Assembly: GCF_005771495.1 (NCBI RefSeq)
Contig: NZ_VAUW01000018.1
Span: 1-64,000, forward strand
Direction of reading: 5' to 3'
DNA length: 64,000 nucleotides
Source: Maribacter sp. ACAM166
GTDB taxonomy: Bacteria > Bacteroidota > Bacteroidia > Flavobacteriales > Flavobacteriaceae
In this document: piece by piece, positions 55,150 to 64,000 of the stretch
Layout of the letters: every line of letters starts with the position of its first letter
How positions within the stretch are numbered: position 1 is the first letter of the stretch
The notes under the pieces: model-generated
Told to the model about the DNA's origin: nothing
Seen by the model: the letters and a program-made list of their open reading frames with translations, nothing else
Databases searched by the model: none
Program-made: the position numbers and the translations under genes

Positions 55150-56402
55150 TTTTGGTCCAATTCTAATTGAAATACTTTTTGGATAAATTCTAAACTTGAA
55201 TTGGAATCTACCGTGTCATCCTTAAGATGGTTTGCAAATTGTGTAGTTATTTTTTGAATGATGCGATTTGTAATGACATCGGCCTGATCCGCATTGAAAT
55301 TGACTGTTTTTTTCGACTGATAGTCAAGTTCCTCATCCTTCATCGTCTTTAGCTTTTTCTTTAATGCTTTAATGACAGGTGCAAACTTTCTGGTCTCTAG
55401 CCACTGATTAAAATCATGCATTACCTCTTGATTAATAGCTTCGGCTTCAGGAATGAATTGTTTTCTTCGCTCTAAGGTCTTATCGGTCATTTGCGATAAA
55501 TGATCTAAATGAATTAGTGTGACATTTTCCATATCTGAAATAGAATCGTCCACATTTTTTGGAACTGAAAGGTCTAATATCAGTAATGGTTTCTTTGTAT
55601 GAATTAATTCTCTGGTAATAGTAGGTTTCTGAGCGCCAGTGGCAACTACCAAGATGTCTGCTTTTCTAATTTCGGGTTGTAAGTCACCATAGTCCTTCAC
55701 CATAAGGTTAAACTTTCCAGCAATTTGTTCAGCTTTGCCTTTTGTTCTATTAATTAAGGTAATGTGAGGGTTCTTGGTGTGCTTAATAAGGTTTTCACAG
55801 GTGTTGCGGCCTATTTTACCGGTTCCAAAAAGAAGAATATTTTTTTCTGAAACATTTTCAATGTTTCGTAGAATATATTGAACAGAGGCAAAAGCTACAG
55901 AAGTTGCCCCAGATGAAATTTCTGTTTCATTTTTAATACGCTTGCTCGCCTGTATGATATTATTGCATAAACGTTCAATGAAAGGATTTGCGATGCCGAG
56001 CCCTTTAGACCGTTTAAAACTTTGTTTCAACTGACTAATGATTTCAAAATCTCCTAAAATCTGACTATCCAACCCTGTGCCTACCCGAAAAAGGTGATTG
56101 ATGGCTTCTTTGTTTTTGTAAACATAGGCTACTTCTTGAAACGCCTCAACGGTACCATTTGAATGGTCACATAATAACTTGATAAGTTGAAAGGGATGTT
56201 CAGCAAAACCATGAAGTTCTGTGCGGTTACAGGTGGAAGTGGCCAATAGACCATCAATTCCCTGATTTTTCGCCTCTATCAAAAGCTTTTTTACAGCGAC
56301 CTCGTCCAAGCTAAATTTACCCCGTGCCTCAGCATCGGCCTTTTTATAGTTAAGGCCAATTGTATAAAAGGAGTTGTGTTTAGAAATATGATAGTCCTTC
56401 AT
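55146..56402 (-). CDS. hemA: Glutamyl-tRNA reductase
   Basis: A 418-aa first enzyme of heme synthesis by the C5 path, reducing glutamyl-tRNA to glutamate-1-semialdehyde. The catalytic Cys58 is in TSTCNRTELHGF, GTGLDSQILGDFEI is the substrate region, LLFGTGKIGRNTCENL is the NADPH motif, and the C-terminal helices form the dimer. The product is passed to HemL, which is not in the window. It is first in the minus-strand hem transcript and faces the AraC gene across 191 bases. Confidence 0.97.
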   Translation of the reverse strand: MKDYHISKHNSFYTIGLNYKKADAEARGKFSLDEVAVKKLLIEAKNQGIDGLLATSTCNRTELHGFAEHPFQLIKLLCDHSNGTVEAFQEVAYVYKNKEAINHLFRVGTGLDSQILGDFEIISQLKQSFKRSKGLGIANPFIERLCNNIIQASKRIKNETEISSGATSVAFASVQYILRNIENVSEKNILLFGTGKIGRNTCENLIKHTKNPHITLINRTKGKAEQIAGKFNLMVKDYGDLQPEIRKADILVVATGAQKPTITRELIHTKKPLLILDLSVPKNVDDSISDMENVTLIHLDHLSQMTDKTLERRKQFIPEAEAINQEVMHDFNQWLETRKFAPVIKALKKKLKTMKDEELDYQSKKTVNFNADQADVITNRIIQKITTQFANHLKDDTVDSNSSLEFIQKVFQLELDQK

Positions 56403-56412
56403 AGAGCAGATG

Positions 56413-56420
56413 CAAAAGTA
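56413..56420 (-). promoter_or_regulatory. -7 promoter box of hemA
   Basis: On the minus strand TACTTTTG is an exact TAnnTTTG match ten bases before the hemA ATG. It would drive the whole hemA-ogt transcript. The 170 bases up to the AraC start may hold an operator, but I see no clear repeat. Confidence 0.6.
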
Positions 56421-56593
56421 TGGGCATCAATCTAATAAAAATAACGCTAGCGGTACAATTAGTGTCGACTGCAGAATTTTTAGACCAAATTGGCAATAAT
56501 TTGTTTGAATTACTATAATTTTATGGTGCTATCAGCGTAATGGATGGATTTATTTAGATGCTTTCTAAATAGGATTAAAAAAATATAAAAAGT

Positions 56594-57484
56594 ATGGAGG
56601 TTAAAAATAACGCTCAAGGTTCATTTGATGAGGTGCGTATAGAAGAAGGATTTTATGTGCTTAAATTTCAAAATGAAAGTGATTCATTCACAAACTATTC
56701 CCGTGAAATTAACAAAGGCTTTATACAATTTCATTTTTGTTTAAAGGGTAGTGGCACTTTTTTGTTTAACAAAGGCACTTATACATTGAATGTTTCTGAG
56801 GAGAATTCTCTGTTATTATATAATACACAATTAGATCTACCGCTTAATTTAAATCTTGAACCGAAATCTTCACTCGTTTCTGTAGTGATGACCTTGCGTA
56901 AATTTCATTCCCTATTTACAGCAGAAGCCGATTATATTCCTTTTCTAAGTACAGACAATAAAGAGAAAAAGTATTATGCTCAAGAACCATTTTCGCCTTC
57001 TATAGCGATTATTTTGAGTCAGATCATAAACTTTAACCTACATCCATCCATCAAGTCTTTATATGTAAAGGGAAAGATATATGAGCTAATAGCGTTGTAT
57101 TTTAATAAGAGTCCGAATGCTGATATTGAACAGTGTCCTTATTTAGCAGATGAGGAGAATGTAAAGAAGATTAAAAAGGCAAAAGAAATCATTTTAGCAA
57201 ATATGGCCGAGCCACCTACATTAGCCGAACTGGCAAGTGAAATCGGATTAAGCTTAAAGCGATTGAAAGAAGGCTTTAAGCAAATTTATGGGGATTCTGT
57301 TTATAGCTTTTTATTCGACCATAAAATGGAGTATGCCAAGCGATTATTAGAAACCGGACAGTATAATGTTAATGAAATAGGGTTAAAGGTTGGGTACAGT
57401 ACTGCCAGTCATTTTATAGCCGCTTTCAAGAAAAAATACAATACCACTCCTAAAAAATACTTGTTGGCGTTGGTAGGCAATTAG
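56594..57484 (+). CDS. AraC-family transcriptional regulator
   Basis: A 296-aa regulator with an N-terminal sensory part (1-190, cupin-like: FIQFHFCLKGSGTFLFNKGT) and a C-terminal AraC double helix-turn-helix (about 195-295) including LAELASEIGLSLKRLKEGFK and VGYSTASHFIAAFKKKYNTT. It diverges from hemA, so it may control heme synthesis; in other bacteria related regulators (ChrR/PchR-like) answer to iron or siderophore signals. The ligand is unknown. Confidence 0.93.
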   Translation: MEVKNNAQGSFDEVRIEEGFYVLKFQNESDSFTNYSREINKGFIQFHFCLKGSGTFLFNKGTYTLNVSEENSLLLYNTQLDLPLNLNLEPKSSLVSVVMTLRKFHSLFTAEADYIPFLSTDNKEKKYYAQEPFSPSIAIILSQIINFNLHPSIKSLYVKGKIYELIALYFNKSPNADIEQCPYLADEENVKKIKKAKEIILANMAEPPTLAELASEIGLSLKRLKEGFKQIYGDSVYSFLFDHKMEYAKRLLETGQYNVNEIGLKVGYSTASHFIAAFKKKYNTTPKKYLLALVGN

Positions 57485-57492
57485 TATAAAAA

Positions 57493-58335
57493 TTAGAGCG
57501 GCCTGGCCACCATAATTCCTGTATTGCTTTTGATGTCTTTTAAATACTCGGCCAAGGGTAATTTAGATACTTCAACTTCCATCGAGCCTGTTGAAGCATG
57601 TAGCAAATGAATTCTACCATCATTTTCTCGTGTCGCAATGCCCGTATGTGTAACATCCAATCCATTAATTGAGGTAGCTAACGCGATAATATCTCCCGAT
57701 TGTATTAGGTGTTCGTTTTCTGCAATTTTATCTTGTGCCAAAACACAAATCGCTTGGTTGTTTAGGTAGTTTTCCGATGCTTTAATTTTCGAAAAATTAG
57801 CGTCATCGGATAAAAATGGATATAAATCTCTGTGGGTACTCATAAAATCAATATCCTTGGTGATTTCTACTCCACCAATTTCACCGGTAATATCTTCTAA
57901 AAGTCCTTTCTCAGCATTATTGGCAATCCACTCTGAGAAGTAATGCAGACGAGAAGCGTATCCCTCCAAGGCGCCATCTTTATAGCGTATAATTTCTAGA
58001 TTCTTGGTAAAGGCATCAAACGAATCTTCTTTTTGCCTAAGAAGCATTGAAAATGCCAATACGTTTTCAACAAAGGTGGTGCAATCTAGTCCTTGAAGAT
58101 TTACTACTATGGTTTCGGTATCCCCAATTTCTAGGGTTTTAGCAACATAGGGGGTTTTCATAAACGTTTTGCCAACCCTCACCATGGTATTACCAAAATC
58201 AGGTTGTGAAAATTCATCAATTTCTTGGATTTTTTCCTCGACAGCTGTTTTGTCTTTTGGGGAGCAGGTTATTTGTTGTGAAAATCCCAGCTGGGTATTT
58301 ACAAGTAGTATAATTAGAAGTAAAAATTGTCGCAT
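57493..58335 (-). CDS. DUF1460 exported cysteine amidase-like protein (NlpC/P60-type fold)
   Basis: A 280-aa protein with a signal peptide (1-20, ending GFSQ). The DUF1460 domain has Cys85 (GLDCTTFVENVLAF) as likely nucleophile and a His in GLDVTHTGIAT. Structures of this family resemble N-acetylmuramoyl-L-alanine amidases or cell-wall Cys peptidases, so a peptidoglycan role is likely. It is 8 bases from the AraC gene on the other strand, and its 5' end is 9 bases after the MscS stop, so MscS and this gene form a two-gene unit. Confidence 0.9.
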   Translation of the reverse strand: MRQFLLLIILLVNTQLGFSQQITCSPKDKTAVEEKIQEIDEFSQPDFGNTMVRVGKTFMKTPYVAKTLEIGDTETIVVNLQGLDCTTFVENVLAFSMLLRQKEDSFDAFTKNLEIIRYKDGALEGYASRLHYFSEWIANNAEKGLLEDITGEIGGVEITKDIDFMSTHRDLYPFLSDDANFSKIKASENYLNNQAICVLAQDKIAENEHLIQSGDIIALATSINGLDVTHTGIATRENDGRIHLLHASTGSMEVEVSKLPLAEYLKDIKSNTGIMVARPL

Positions 58336-58344
58336 CGTATAAAA

Positions 58345-59409
58345 TTATAAAGGATTACTTTTTTCTATATCATTTTCCAAAAGTACTCGTGTTCGTACGA
58401 TACTCTCAGGATAGTTCTCTTGTAAAAAAGTTATTAATTTCTCACGTACAAATACGCGTAAATCCCAAAGTGTGGAAGCATCCTGGGCACTGACCATTGC
58501 CCTAATTTCAACACAAGTGGGTTTGGAATCTGTGACTTGGATGTTTTGGTTTACTCCATCCCATAAATCGGTAGTTTGTAAAACCCGTTCCAGTTCTTTT
58601 CTAAGGGCATCAAATGAAACCTTATAATCGGTATATAAATAAATGGTTCCTAAAAGATCTGCCGAATTCTTTGTCCAGTTTTGAAAAGGCTTTTCAATAA
58701 AATAAGAGGTAGGTACAATCAATCTTCGTTTATCCCAAATATTAACAACAACGTAAGTCAATGTGATTTCTTCTATTCTACCCCATTCACTTTCAACAAT
58801 GACCACGTCGTCAATTTTTATTGGTTGAGCGATAGCAATTTGTATGCCTGCCAAGATACTAGCAATCATCTTTTGGGCGGAAAGGCCTACAATAATACCT
58901 GCAACTCCTGCAGAGGCAAAAATACTGACCCCAATTTCCCGGATACTCTCAAAACTCATAAGGGCAATACTTAGCCCTATAATAATGATGATAACGATGA
59001 TAATGCGCTCTAAAATATTGAATTGGGTATAGACCTTGCGTGCCTTGTAATTGTCGACAGCATTTACATCGTAATTTTTAATGATTTTCCGCTTCGTAAT
59101 TTTTAACCCAATAATTAGCAGCCATGTAAAGGAAAAAATTATAGAAATCGTACTGATTTTACTTAGTACATATGTGAGTTCTTCGAATCCTAAAAGGCTA
59201 TGAAACGTTTTAATACGTAGAGCAATGGCAATAAAGATAATGAAGAAGGGCTTTGTTATGTTTTTAATATCCTCTTTGTCAAATAGGTATTTAGGATTTT
59301 TGCCCAACCGTCTTAATATTTGAACAGTAATTAATTGAAGCAATAATAATACCAAGACCGCTCCAACAATGTAGGCTAAAAGGATAGGGTTTTTTGTTAA
59401 ATTCTGCAT
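58345..59409 (-). CDS. Mechanosensitive ion channel MscS family
   Basis: A 354-aa channel from the ATG at 59407-59409. That start has a good Shine-Dalgarno stretch (AAAGGAG, seven bases upstream), which is rare in this window and decides the start over the ATG ten codons earlier. Four or five membrane helices lie in the first 200 residues; the pore helix is GVSIFASAGVAGIIVGLSAQ, followed by the beta domain (IKIDDVVIVESEWGRIEEIT). It protects cells from osmotic downshock. Confidence 0.93.
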   Translation of the reverse strand: MQNLTKNPILLAYIVGAVLVLLLLQLITVQILRRLGKNPKYLFDKEDIKNITKPFFIIFIAIALRIKTFHSLLGFEELTYVLSKISTISIIFSFTWLLIIGLKITKRKIIKNYDVNAVDNYKARKVYTQFNILERIIIVIIIIIGLSIALMSFESIREIGVSIFASAGVAGIIVGLSAQKMIASILAGIQIAIAQPIKIDDVVIVESEWGRIEEITLTYVVVNIWDKRRLIVPTSYFIEKPFQNWTKNSADLLGTIYLYTDYKVSFDALRKELERVLQTTDLWDGVNQNIQVTDSKPTCVEIRAMVSAQDASTLWDLRVFVREKLITFLQENYPESIVRTRVLLENDIEKSNPL

Positions 59410-59549
59410 TTTTAATCTCCTTTCATTAATTACGATCAAATTTAGGCATTAAAACATCCAAAAAAAGAAAGGTTAAACACTATCAACTTTACTTATACAT
59501 TAATATGAAAGTTTTTTGAGTTCCTAAATGCGGGTTGTGTTACTTGTAT

Positions 59550-59557
59550 TATTTTTG
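59550..59557 (+). promoter_or_regulatory. -7 box of hemH
   Basis: TATTTTTG is an exact TAnnTTTG match 20 bases before the hemH ATG. The -33 region is unclear. Confidence 0.5.
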
Positions 59558-59577
59558 CAATAGGAAAATTAAACGTT

Positions 59578-60621
59578 ATGAAAGGAGTATTATTGGTCAA
59601 TTTGGGTTCACCAGAAAGTCCTACCCCAAAAGATGTAAAGCCTTATTTGGATGAGTTTTTAATGGATGAAAGGGTAATTGATGCCCCTAAATGGTTACGT
59701 GCTTTCTTAGTAAAGGGCATAATTTTGCAAACCAGACCGAAAAAATCTGCCAAGGCATATGCAAAAATTTGGTGGGAAGAAGGTTCACCGCTAATCGTTC
59801 TTTCTGAACGGTTTGCCAACAAAGTACAGCAACATACAAAAATGCCAGTTGCACTAGGTATGCGATATGGCACGATAACTATAAAAAATGCATTGCAAGA
59901 ATTAAGAGATAAAGGTGTAGATGAGGTTTTGTTGGTACCACTTTATCCACATTACGCGATGTCTAGTTATGAAACTGTAGTGGTAAAAGTATTGGAAGAA
60001 CAGCAAAAATTCTTTCCAGGAATGGATGTGACTACGTTACCTGCATTTTATAAAAATCCAGATTATATCCAAGCACTATCTGAAAGTATAAAGGATGGAT
60101 TAAAGGGTTTCGATTATGACCATATTCTATTTTCGTACCACGGTATTCCAGAACGTCATATTCGCAAAAGTGATCCTACCCGTTTTCATTGTAAAATAGA
60201 TGGCTCTTGCTGTTCTATTAATTCTGTTGCCCATAACACGTGTTACAGGCATCAAGTCTATGATACAACCGAGATGGTTAAGGCTTATTTGGGCTTGCCC
60301 GATGAACAAGTTAGCACTTCTTTTCAATCACGTTTAGCAGGTGATCCATGGTTAAAACCTTATACCGATTATGAATTTGAGCGTTTGGCCAAAGAAGGAA
60401 ATAAACGTTTAGCAGTTATAACCCCGGCTTTTGTGAGCGATTGTTTAGAAACCTTGGAAGAGATTGCTATGGAAGGTAAAGAACAGTTCGAAGAGGCTGG
60501 AGGCGAACATTATAAGCATATACCTTGTATGAACGATAGCGAACATTGGGTGAAGGTAATGGCTAAATGGGTGAATGAATGGGAAGCAACTGGTAAATTA
60601 GCGGTTACGCCAAGCACCTAA
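59578..60621 (+). CDS. hemH: Ferrochelatase
   Basis: A 347-aa enzyme that inserts Fe(II) into protoporphyrin IX, the last heme step. The N-terminal LLVNLGSPESPTPKDVKPYL and the invariant His188 in FSYHGIPERHIRK are visible, as is LVPLYPHYAMSSYET (substrate channel). PAFVSDCLETLEEI holds the acidic metal path. The Cys-rich CKIDGSCCSINSVAHNTCY segment (about 203-221) is a loop between. hemH lies on the plus strand, apart from the other hem genes, and is followed by DUF3050 and a MATE gene. Confidence 0.97.
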   Translation: MKGVLLVNLGSPESPTPKDVKPYLDEFLMDERVIDAPKWLRAFLVKGIILQTRPKKSAKAYAKIWWEEGSPLIVLSERFANKVQQHTKMPVALGMRYGTITIKNALQELRDKGVDEVLLVPLYPHYAMSSYETVVVKVLEEQQKFFPGMDVTTLPAFYKNPDYIQALSESIKDGLKGFDYDHILFSYHGIPERHIRKSDPTRFHCKIDGSCCSINSVAHNTCYRHQVYDTTEMVKAYLGLPDEQVSTSFQSRLAGDPWLKPYTDYEFERLAKEGNKRLAVITPAFVSDCLETLEEIAMEGKEQFEEAGGEHYKHIPCMNDSEHWVKVMAKWVNEWEATGKLAVTPST

Positions 60622-60654
60622 AAAAGAACATCTAATCCTAAGAAAATCACTGCT

Positions 60655-61428
60655 ATGAGAATCGAAGAAATAGAATTAAAATTATTGCCTTTAAGAGAGC
60701 GATTGAGAAATCATGAGTTATATGAAAAGCTGAATTCCTTATCTGATATTAAAATATTTATGGCAAACCATGTGTATGCCGTTTGGGACTTTATGTCTCT
60801 CTTAAAAGGATTACAAAGACACTTGACTTGTACTAACCTGCCTTGGAAGCCGGTGAAAAACGCGAATACAGCTCGATTCATTAATGAAATTGTTTTGGAG
60901 GAGGAAAGCGACCGTAATGAAGAGGGTATTTATAAAAGTCATTTTGAGATGTATCTGGATGCTATGGATGAGGTTGATGCAGATACGGCTAAAGTGAAAA
61001 ATTTCTTGGAGTACGTTACCGCAATGGAAAATGTATTAAAGGGTATTGAAAGTTCAGAATTGAACAAGGCTGTAAAGGGGTTTTTGAAATTTACGTTCGA
61101 GGTTATTAAAACCAATGAACCTCATAAAATAGCAGCTGCGTTTACATTTGGGAGAGAAGAGTTAATTCCTGATATGTTTCTAAAAATTATAGAACAGGCA
61201 GGTGAAGAGGAATACCCTAAATTAGGCTATTATCTTAAAAGACATATTGAACTAGATGGTGAAGACCATGGCCCATTATCACTAAAAATGATTAATGAAC
61301 TTTGTGGTACAGATGAACGCAAATGGGAAGAGGTGGCAGAATGCTCTGAAAAAGCCTTGGAGCAACGCATTGCCTTATGGGATTATATAGCATTGGAAAT
61401 AAAACATAGTTCAAAAGTTTTAGCATAG
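60655..61428 (+). CDS. DUF3050 protein, heme-oxygenase-like fold candidate
   Basis: A 257-aa helical soluble protein matching the DUF3050 pattern, which I believe belongs to the heme oxygenase/TENA-like fold (from memory, not checked). Residues that could bind metal are visible: His39 (MANHVYAVWDF), Glu89-x6-His96 (EEGIYKSHFEMYLDAM), Glu169 (FGREELIPD) and His197, Asp201-x3-His205 (RHIELDGEDHG). This spacing recalls the E-x6-H and D-x3-H motifs of heme-oxygenase-like diiron oxidases. It starts 33 bases after hemH on the same strand, so a link to heme or iron is plausible but inferred. Confidence 0.78.
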   Translation: MRIEEIELKLLPLRERLRNHELYEKLNSLSDIKIFMANHVYAVWDFMSLLKGLQRHLTCTNLPWKPVKNANTARFINEIVLEEESDRNEEGIYKSHFEMYLDAMDEVDADTAKVKNFLEYVTAMENVLKGIESSELNKAVKGFLKFTFEVIKTNEPHKIAAAFTFGREELIPDMFLKIIEQAGEEEYPKLGYYLKRHIELDGEDHGPLSLKMINELCGTDERKWEEVAECSEKALEQRIALWDYIALEIKHSSKVLA

Positions 61429-61478
61429 CCAATAATAGCATCTCAAGGAATAGTATTAGCAAACAATAATCTTAAAAA

Positions 61479-62858
61479 ATGGCAAACGTTTCCGCTGAAC
61501 AATTAGGCTCGGAATCTATCTCAAGTTTGCTCATTAAACAAGCGGTACCTGCCAGTATTGGAATATTGGTGATGTCCCTTAATGTGTTGGTGGATTCTAT
61601 TTTTGTCGGAAATTGGATCGGCTCAATAGCTATTGCTGCAATAAACGTCGTATTGCCGGTTTCTTTTTTTATAGGTGCGTTGGGGATGGCAATTGGCATT
61701 GGTGGCGCAAGTATTATTTCAAGGGCATTAGGCGCCAATAATAAAGAGAAGGCCTTACGCACTTTTGGTAATCAAATTAGCTTTACGCTAATAGTTACCA
61801 TTATTATGGTTTTGTTAGGGCTTACCTATGTGGATAGCCTTATTCCTGCTTTTGGCGGAAAGGGTTCTATTTTTGAAATGGCTAAAATCTACTACGTCAT
61901 TGTATTGTACGGTGTACCGCTTTTAGCCTTAAACATGATGGGGAATGCCGTAATACGAGCGGAAGGAAAACCGAAGTTTGCCATGATCGCCATGATTATA
62001 CCATCAATAGGAAACCTGGTGATGGATTACGTCTTCATTAATGTGTTGGATTATGGTATGGAAGGTGCGGCATGGGCAACGACCATAAGCTATTTTTTAT
62101 GTTTTAGTTATATCCTTTATTTTTTTCTCTCCGAGCACTCAGAACTAAAACTTAACCTGCAGTACTTCGGTCTCAATTTTGAGATTCTAAAAGAAATAAG
62201 CTCTTTAGGGTTTGTAACATTGTCAAGACAAGCTGTCGTAAGTATAATTTATCTTTTAATGAATAATATTCTTTATAATTTAGGCGGAGAGGCTATGGTT
62301 GCCGTCTATGCCATTATAGGAAGAATGTTGATGTTTGCTCTGTTTCCGGTTTTTGGAGTTACTCAAGGATTCTTGCCCATTGCAGGGTTCAATTATGGAG
62401 CAGGAAAATATAGTAGAGTCAAAGAGTCCATTTATACGGCTATAAAATATGCTGCAATTTTGGCAACCATTGTATTTACAGGACTTATGATTTTTCCAGA
62501 AGAAATTGCCGGACTTTTTCTAAGCCACAAACCAGACATGAGCGATGTAGAACTCGCTACTAATAAATTCGTTCTAGAAAATACTCCCTCAGCCATGCGC
62601 TGGGTCTTTGCCGCGACCCCAATTATTGCATTACAGCTTATAGGTGCGGCATATTTTCAAGCAATAGGAAAGGCAGTTCCGGCTTTATTATTGACCTTGT
62701 GTAGGCAAGGGTTTTTCTTCATCCCATTGATTCTTATTTTACCTAACTACCTAGGTGAATTAGGTGTCTGGATTTCTTTTCCCATTGCTGATGTTTTGGC
62801 AACTATTGTAACAGGATATTACTTGCGACGGGAAATCAATAGAACATTGATTTCTTGA
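61479..62858 (+). CDS. MATE-family efflux transporter
   Basis: A 459-aa membrane protein with twelve predicted helices in two halves, each beginning like LLIKQAVPASIGILVMSLNV and LGFVTLSRQAVVSIIYLLMN. MATE pumps export drugs or metabolites with Na+ or H+. The ligand is unknown. It starts 50 bases after DUF3050 and probably ends the hemH transcript. Confidence 0.9.
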   Translation: MANVSAEQLGSESISSLLIKQAVPASIGILVMSLNVLVDSIFVGNWIGSIAIAAINVVLPVSFFIGALGMAIGIGGASIISRALGANNKEKALRTFGNQISFTLIVTIIMVLLGLTYVDSLIPAFGGKGSIFEMAKIYYVIVLYGVPLLALNMMGNAVIRAEGKPKFAMIAMIIPSIGNLVMDYVFINVLDYGMEGAAWATTISYFLCFSYILYFFLSEHSELKLNLQYFGLNFEILKEISSLGFVTLSRQAVVSIIYLLMNNILYNLGGEAMVAVYAIIGRMLMFALFPVFGVTQGFLPIAGFNYGAGKYSRVKESIYTAIKYAAILATIVFTGLMIFPEEIAGLFLSHKPDMSDVELATNKFVLENTPSAMRWVFAATPIIALQLIGAAYFQAIGKAVPALLLTLCRQGFFFIPLILILPNYLGELGVWISFPIADVLATIVTGYYLRREINRTLIS

Positions 62859-63081
62859 AATAAATCAATAGAGACCAAACCTCATTCAACATTTTCCGTA
62901 AGTAGCTTTAGAAATACTAAAGAACACACGTATGATTTTCATCCTATCACAATTGATACCCGAAACCATCTTTGTTTTTGGTCTGTAGATTTAAGGAGTT
63001 GATTAACGATGAGACAACCTATATCGAATTGCTCAAGGAAAAACCTTTCAAACCCCTAAATTTCAGACAACAAGCTTAATG

Positions 63082-64000
63082 TTATAATTTGACATGAAGC
63101 AATTCCATTCCGGTGGACGACCTTGGTTTAAACCCGGTCCAATCCTTTTCATTTGAATTTTCTTGTAAATCTAAATACTTGGTGTTGTCTTGGTTTTTAA
63201 GATGTAGCCCAAGAAAGGCTGTTATGAAATGTTGATTAACATTATTCAATTTTCGTGAATCCCAAGACGGTTCTGCATACCTGTAATATTCATCAATATG
63301 TAATCCCGGAGCTAATGCCTCAGCCGGTGGTGGGTTTGGAGCAACATTATGACGTGCGTTTTTATAGGTCAATAAAAAACGGTCGGCATTAATCGCCCCT
63401 TCATATATCGCTTTAATCCCTTTTTCATATCCAGAGATATCATCTTGGCTACCTGCCACAAAGAACGTTGGTGTTTTTAGTCCTTTTAATCCTTCAGCAT
63501 CCCATACACCCCGTTCCATACCCCATGGAGCAAAGGCTACGATGGCCTTAATTCTATCGTCCGACATTTGTTGATACTCTTCGTTGTTGGCTGTGTTCAC
63601 AGCAATTGAGGTGCTACCACCAGTCATACCTGTGAAAAATCCGGCAAGTGCATCACTATATCCAGCACCGCCAACGTTAAGAACACCATATCCACCCATA
63701 GAATAGCCAATAAGAGCAGTATTGTTGGCGTCAACAAGACCCTCTAACATAGATTTTGAGCCTTTTGCACCTATCTTTTCCATTTCATTTATTACAAATC
63801 GAATATCCTTTGGTCTGTTTAAAAGGGTACTTTGGAAAGCATTCGCATCCTTAAATGTAGAGTCTGTATGGTCTATTGCCGCTACGATATAACCTTTAGA
63901 GGCTAGGTTTTCTGTTAGATACGTCATTAAAAAACGAGAGCCTACGTAGCCATGAGACACTACAACCAACGGAAATTTACTTCCTGTCATAGGTTGTGCA
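63082..64000 (-). CDS. Alpha/beta hydrolase, PAF-acetylhydrolase/PETase-like (partial)
   Basis: The frame is open to the right edge, so the 5' end is missing; the first ATG inside the window is at 63988-63990. Counted from that Met, VVVSHGYVGSRF (9-20) is the oxyanion loop and GYSMGGYG (95-102) holds the nucleophile Ser97. AGSQDDISGYEKG (Asp) and NARHNVAP (His) complete the triad. The pattern matches secreted or periplasmic esterases near platelet-activating-factor acetylhydrolase and polyester hydrolases. The substrate is unknown. Confidence 0.85.
   Translation of the reverse strand, partial: AQPMTGSKFPLVVVSHGYVGSRFLMTYLTENLASKGYIVAAIDHTDSTFKDANAFQSTLLNRPKDIRFVINEMEKIGAKGSKSMLEGLVDANNTALIGYSMGGYGVLNVGGAGYSDALAGFFTGMTGGSTSIAVNTANNEEYQQMSDDRIKAIVAFAPWGMERGVWDAEGLKGLKTPTFFVAGSQDDISGYEKGIKAIYEGAINADRFLLTYKNARHNVAPNPPPAEALAPGLHIDEYYRYAEPSWDSRKLNNVNQHFITAFLGLHLKNQDNTKYLDLQENSNEKDWTGFKPRSSTGMELLHVKL

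Noticed and set aside
62859-63081. Short protein-like frame ending near 63079 (INDETTYIELLKEKPFKPLN)
   Set aside because: About 30 plausible codons, but no start and no family I recognise; too little to call even a pseudogene.

Overview
The window is a stretch of chromosome from a marine-type member of the Bacteroidota, most likely family Flavobacteriaceae (Maribacter/Zobellia-like, by inference). The evidence is the low GC content, promoter boxes of the TAnnTTTG class instead of Shine-Dalgarno-led genes, many short lipoproteins, a protease with a type IX secretion tail, and Bacteroidota-typical families (DUF2480, DUF3078, DUF4421, DUF3124, DUF1460, DUF3050). I see no rRNA, tRNA, CRISPR array, phage or intact transposon. 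Most of the window is ordinary core chromosome.

Layout. 1-2768: the tail of an unknown membrane protein, a 35-codon small ORF with a terminator, a lipoprotein, then an acetyltransferase and a serine hydrolase. 2785-5125: a PLP aminotransferase followed by about 1 kb of decayed genes on the same strand, a DJ-1/PfpI relic, a Vsr mismatch-endonuclease relic and an unidentified C-terminal scrap. 5145-8572: sdhCAB (respiratory complex II). 8746-9696: two small genes, a STAS-like protein and a short cupin-like protein. 9771-19074: four exported proteins in mirror order, propeller, M28 peptidase, M28 peptidase, propeller. A divergent Xaa-Pro aminopeptidase and exonuclease III follow to 21294. 21359-29421: fasciclin, BrnQ transporter, a small Cys protein, ThiL, a Tat-exported oxidoreductase and a pair of propeller lipoproteins.

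29552-36650: the SUF iron-sulfur assembly genes (A-type carrier, sufB, sufC, sufD, then sufS, sufE, sufT), with a metallo-beta-lactamase lipoprotein between sufB and sufC and a strong hairpin plus new promoter between sufD and sufS. Then DUF2480, DUF3078, HflX, an EEP-family nuclease/phosphatase, a type IX-secreted subtilisin, a DUF3124 lipoprotein and a 3'-5' exonuclease. 44447-45128 is a gene-poor stretch with possible relics.

45129-60621: a heme-synthesis region. On the minus strand hemA, a hemC-hemD fusion, hemE, hemF and a metal-site-variant hemB run with passengers (acetyltransferase, DUF4421, PhzF, serine hydrolase, CNNM/CBS protein, ogt). A divergent AraC regulator faces hemA, and hemH lies on the plus strand with DUF3050 and a MATE pump. 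hemL and a protoporphyrinogen oxidase are not in the window. The window ends inside an alpha/beta hydrolase.

How the genes work together: SUF makes Fe-S clusters of the kind SdhB carries, the hem genes make heme for SdhC, and several exported peptidases point to a proteolytic, peptide-scavenging lifestyle. The most interesting candidates are the mirror-order propeller/peptidase quartet with one altered active site, a DUF3050 protein next to ferrochelatase with residues resembling heme-oxygenase-like diiron oxidases, the lactonase-like lipoprotein inside the suf operon, and the cluster of decayed genes at 4.0-5.1 kb.
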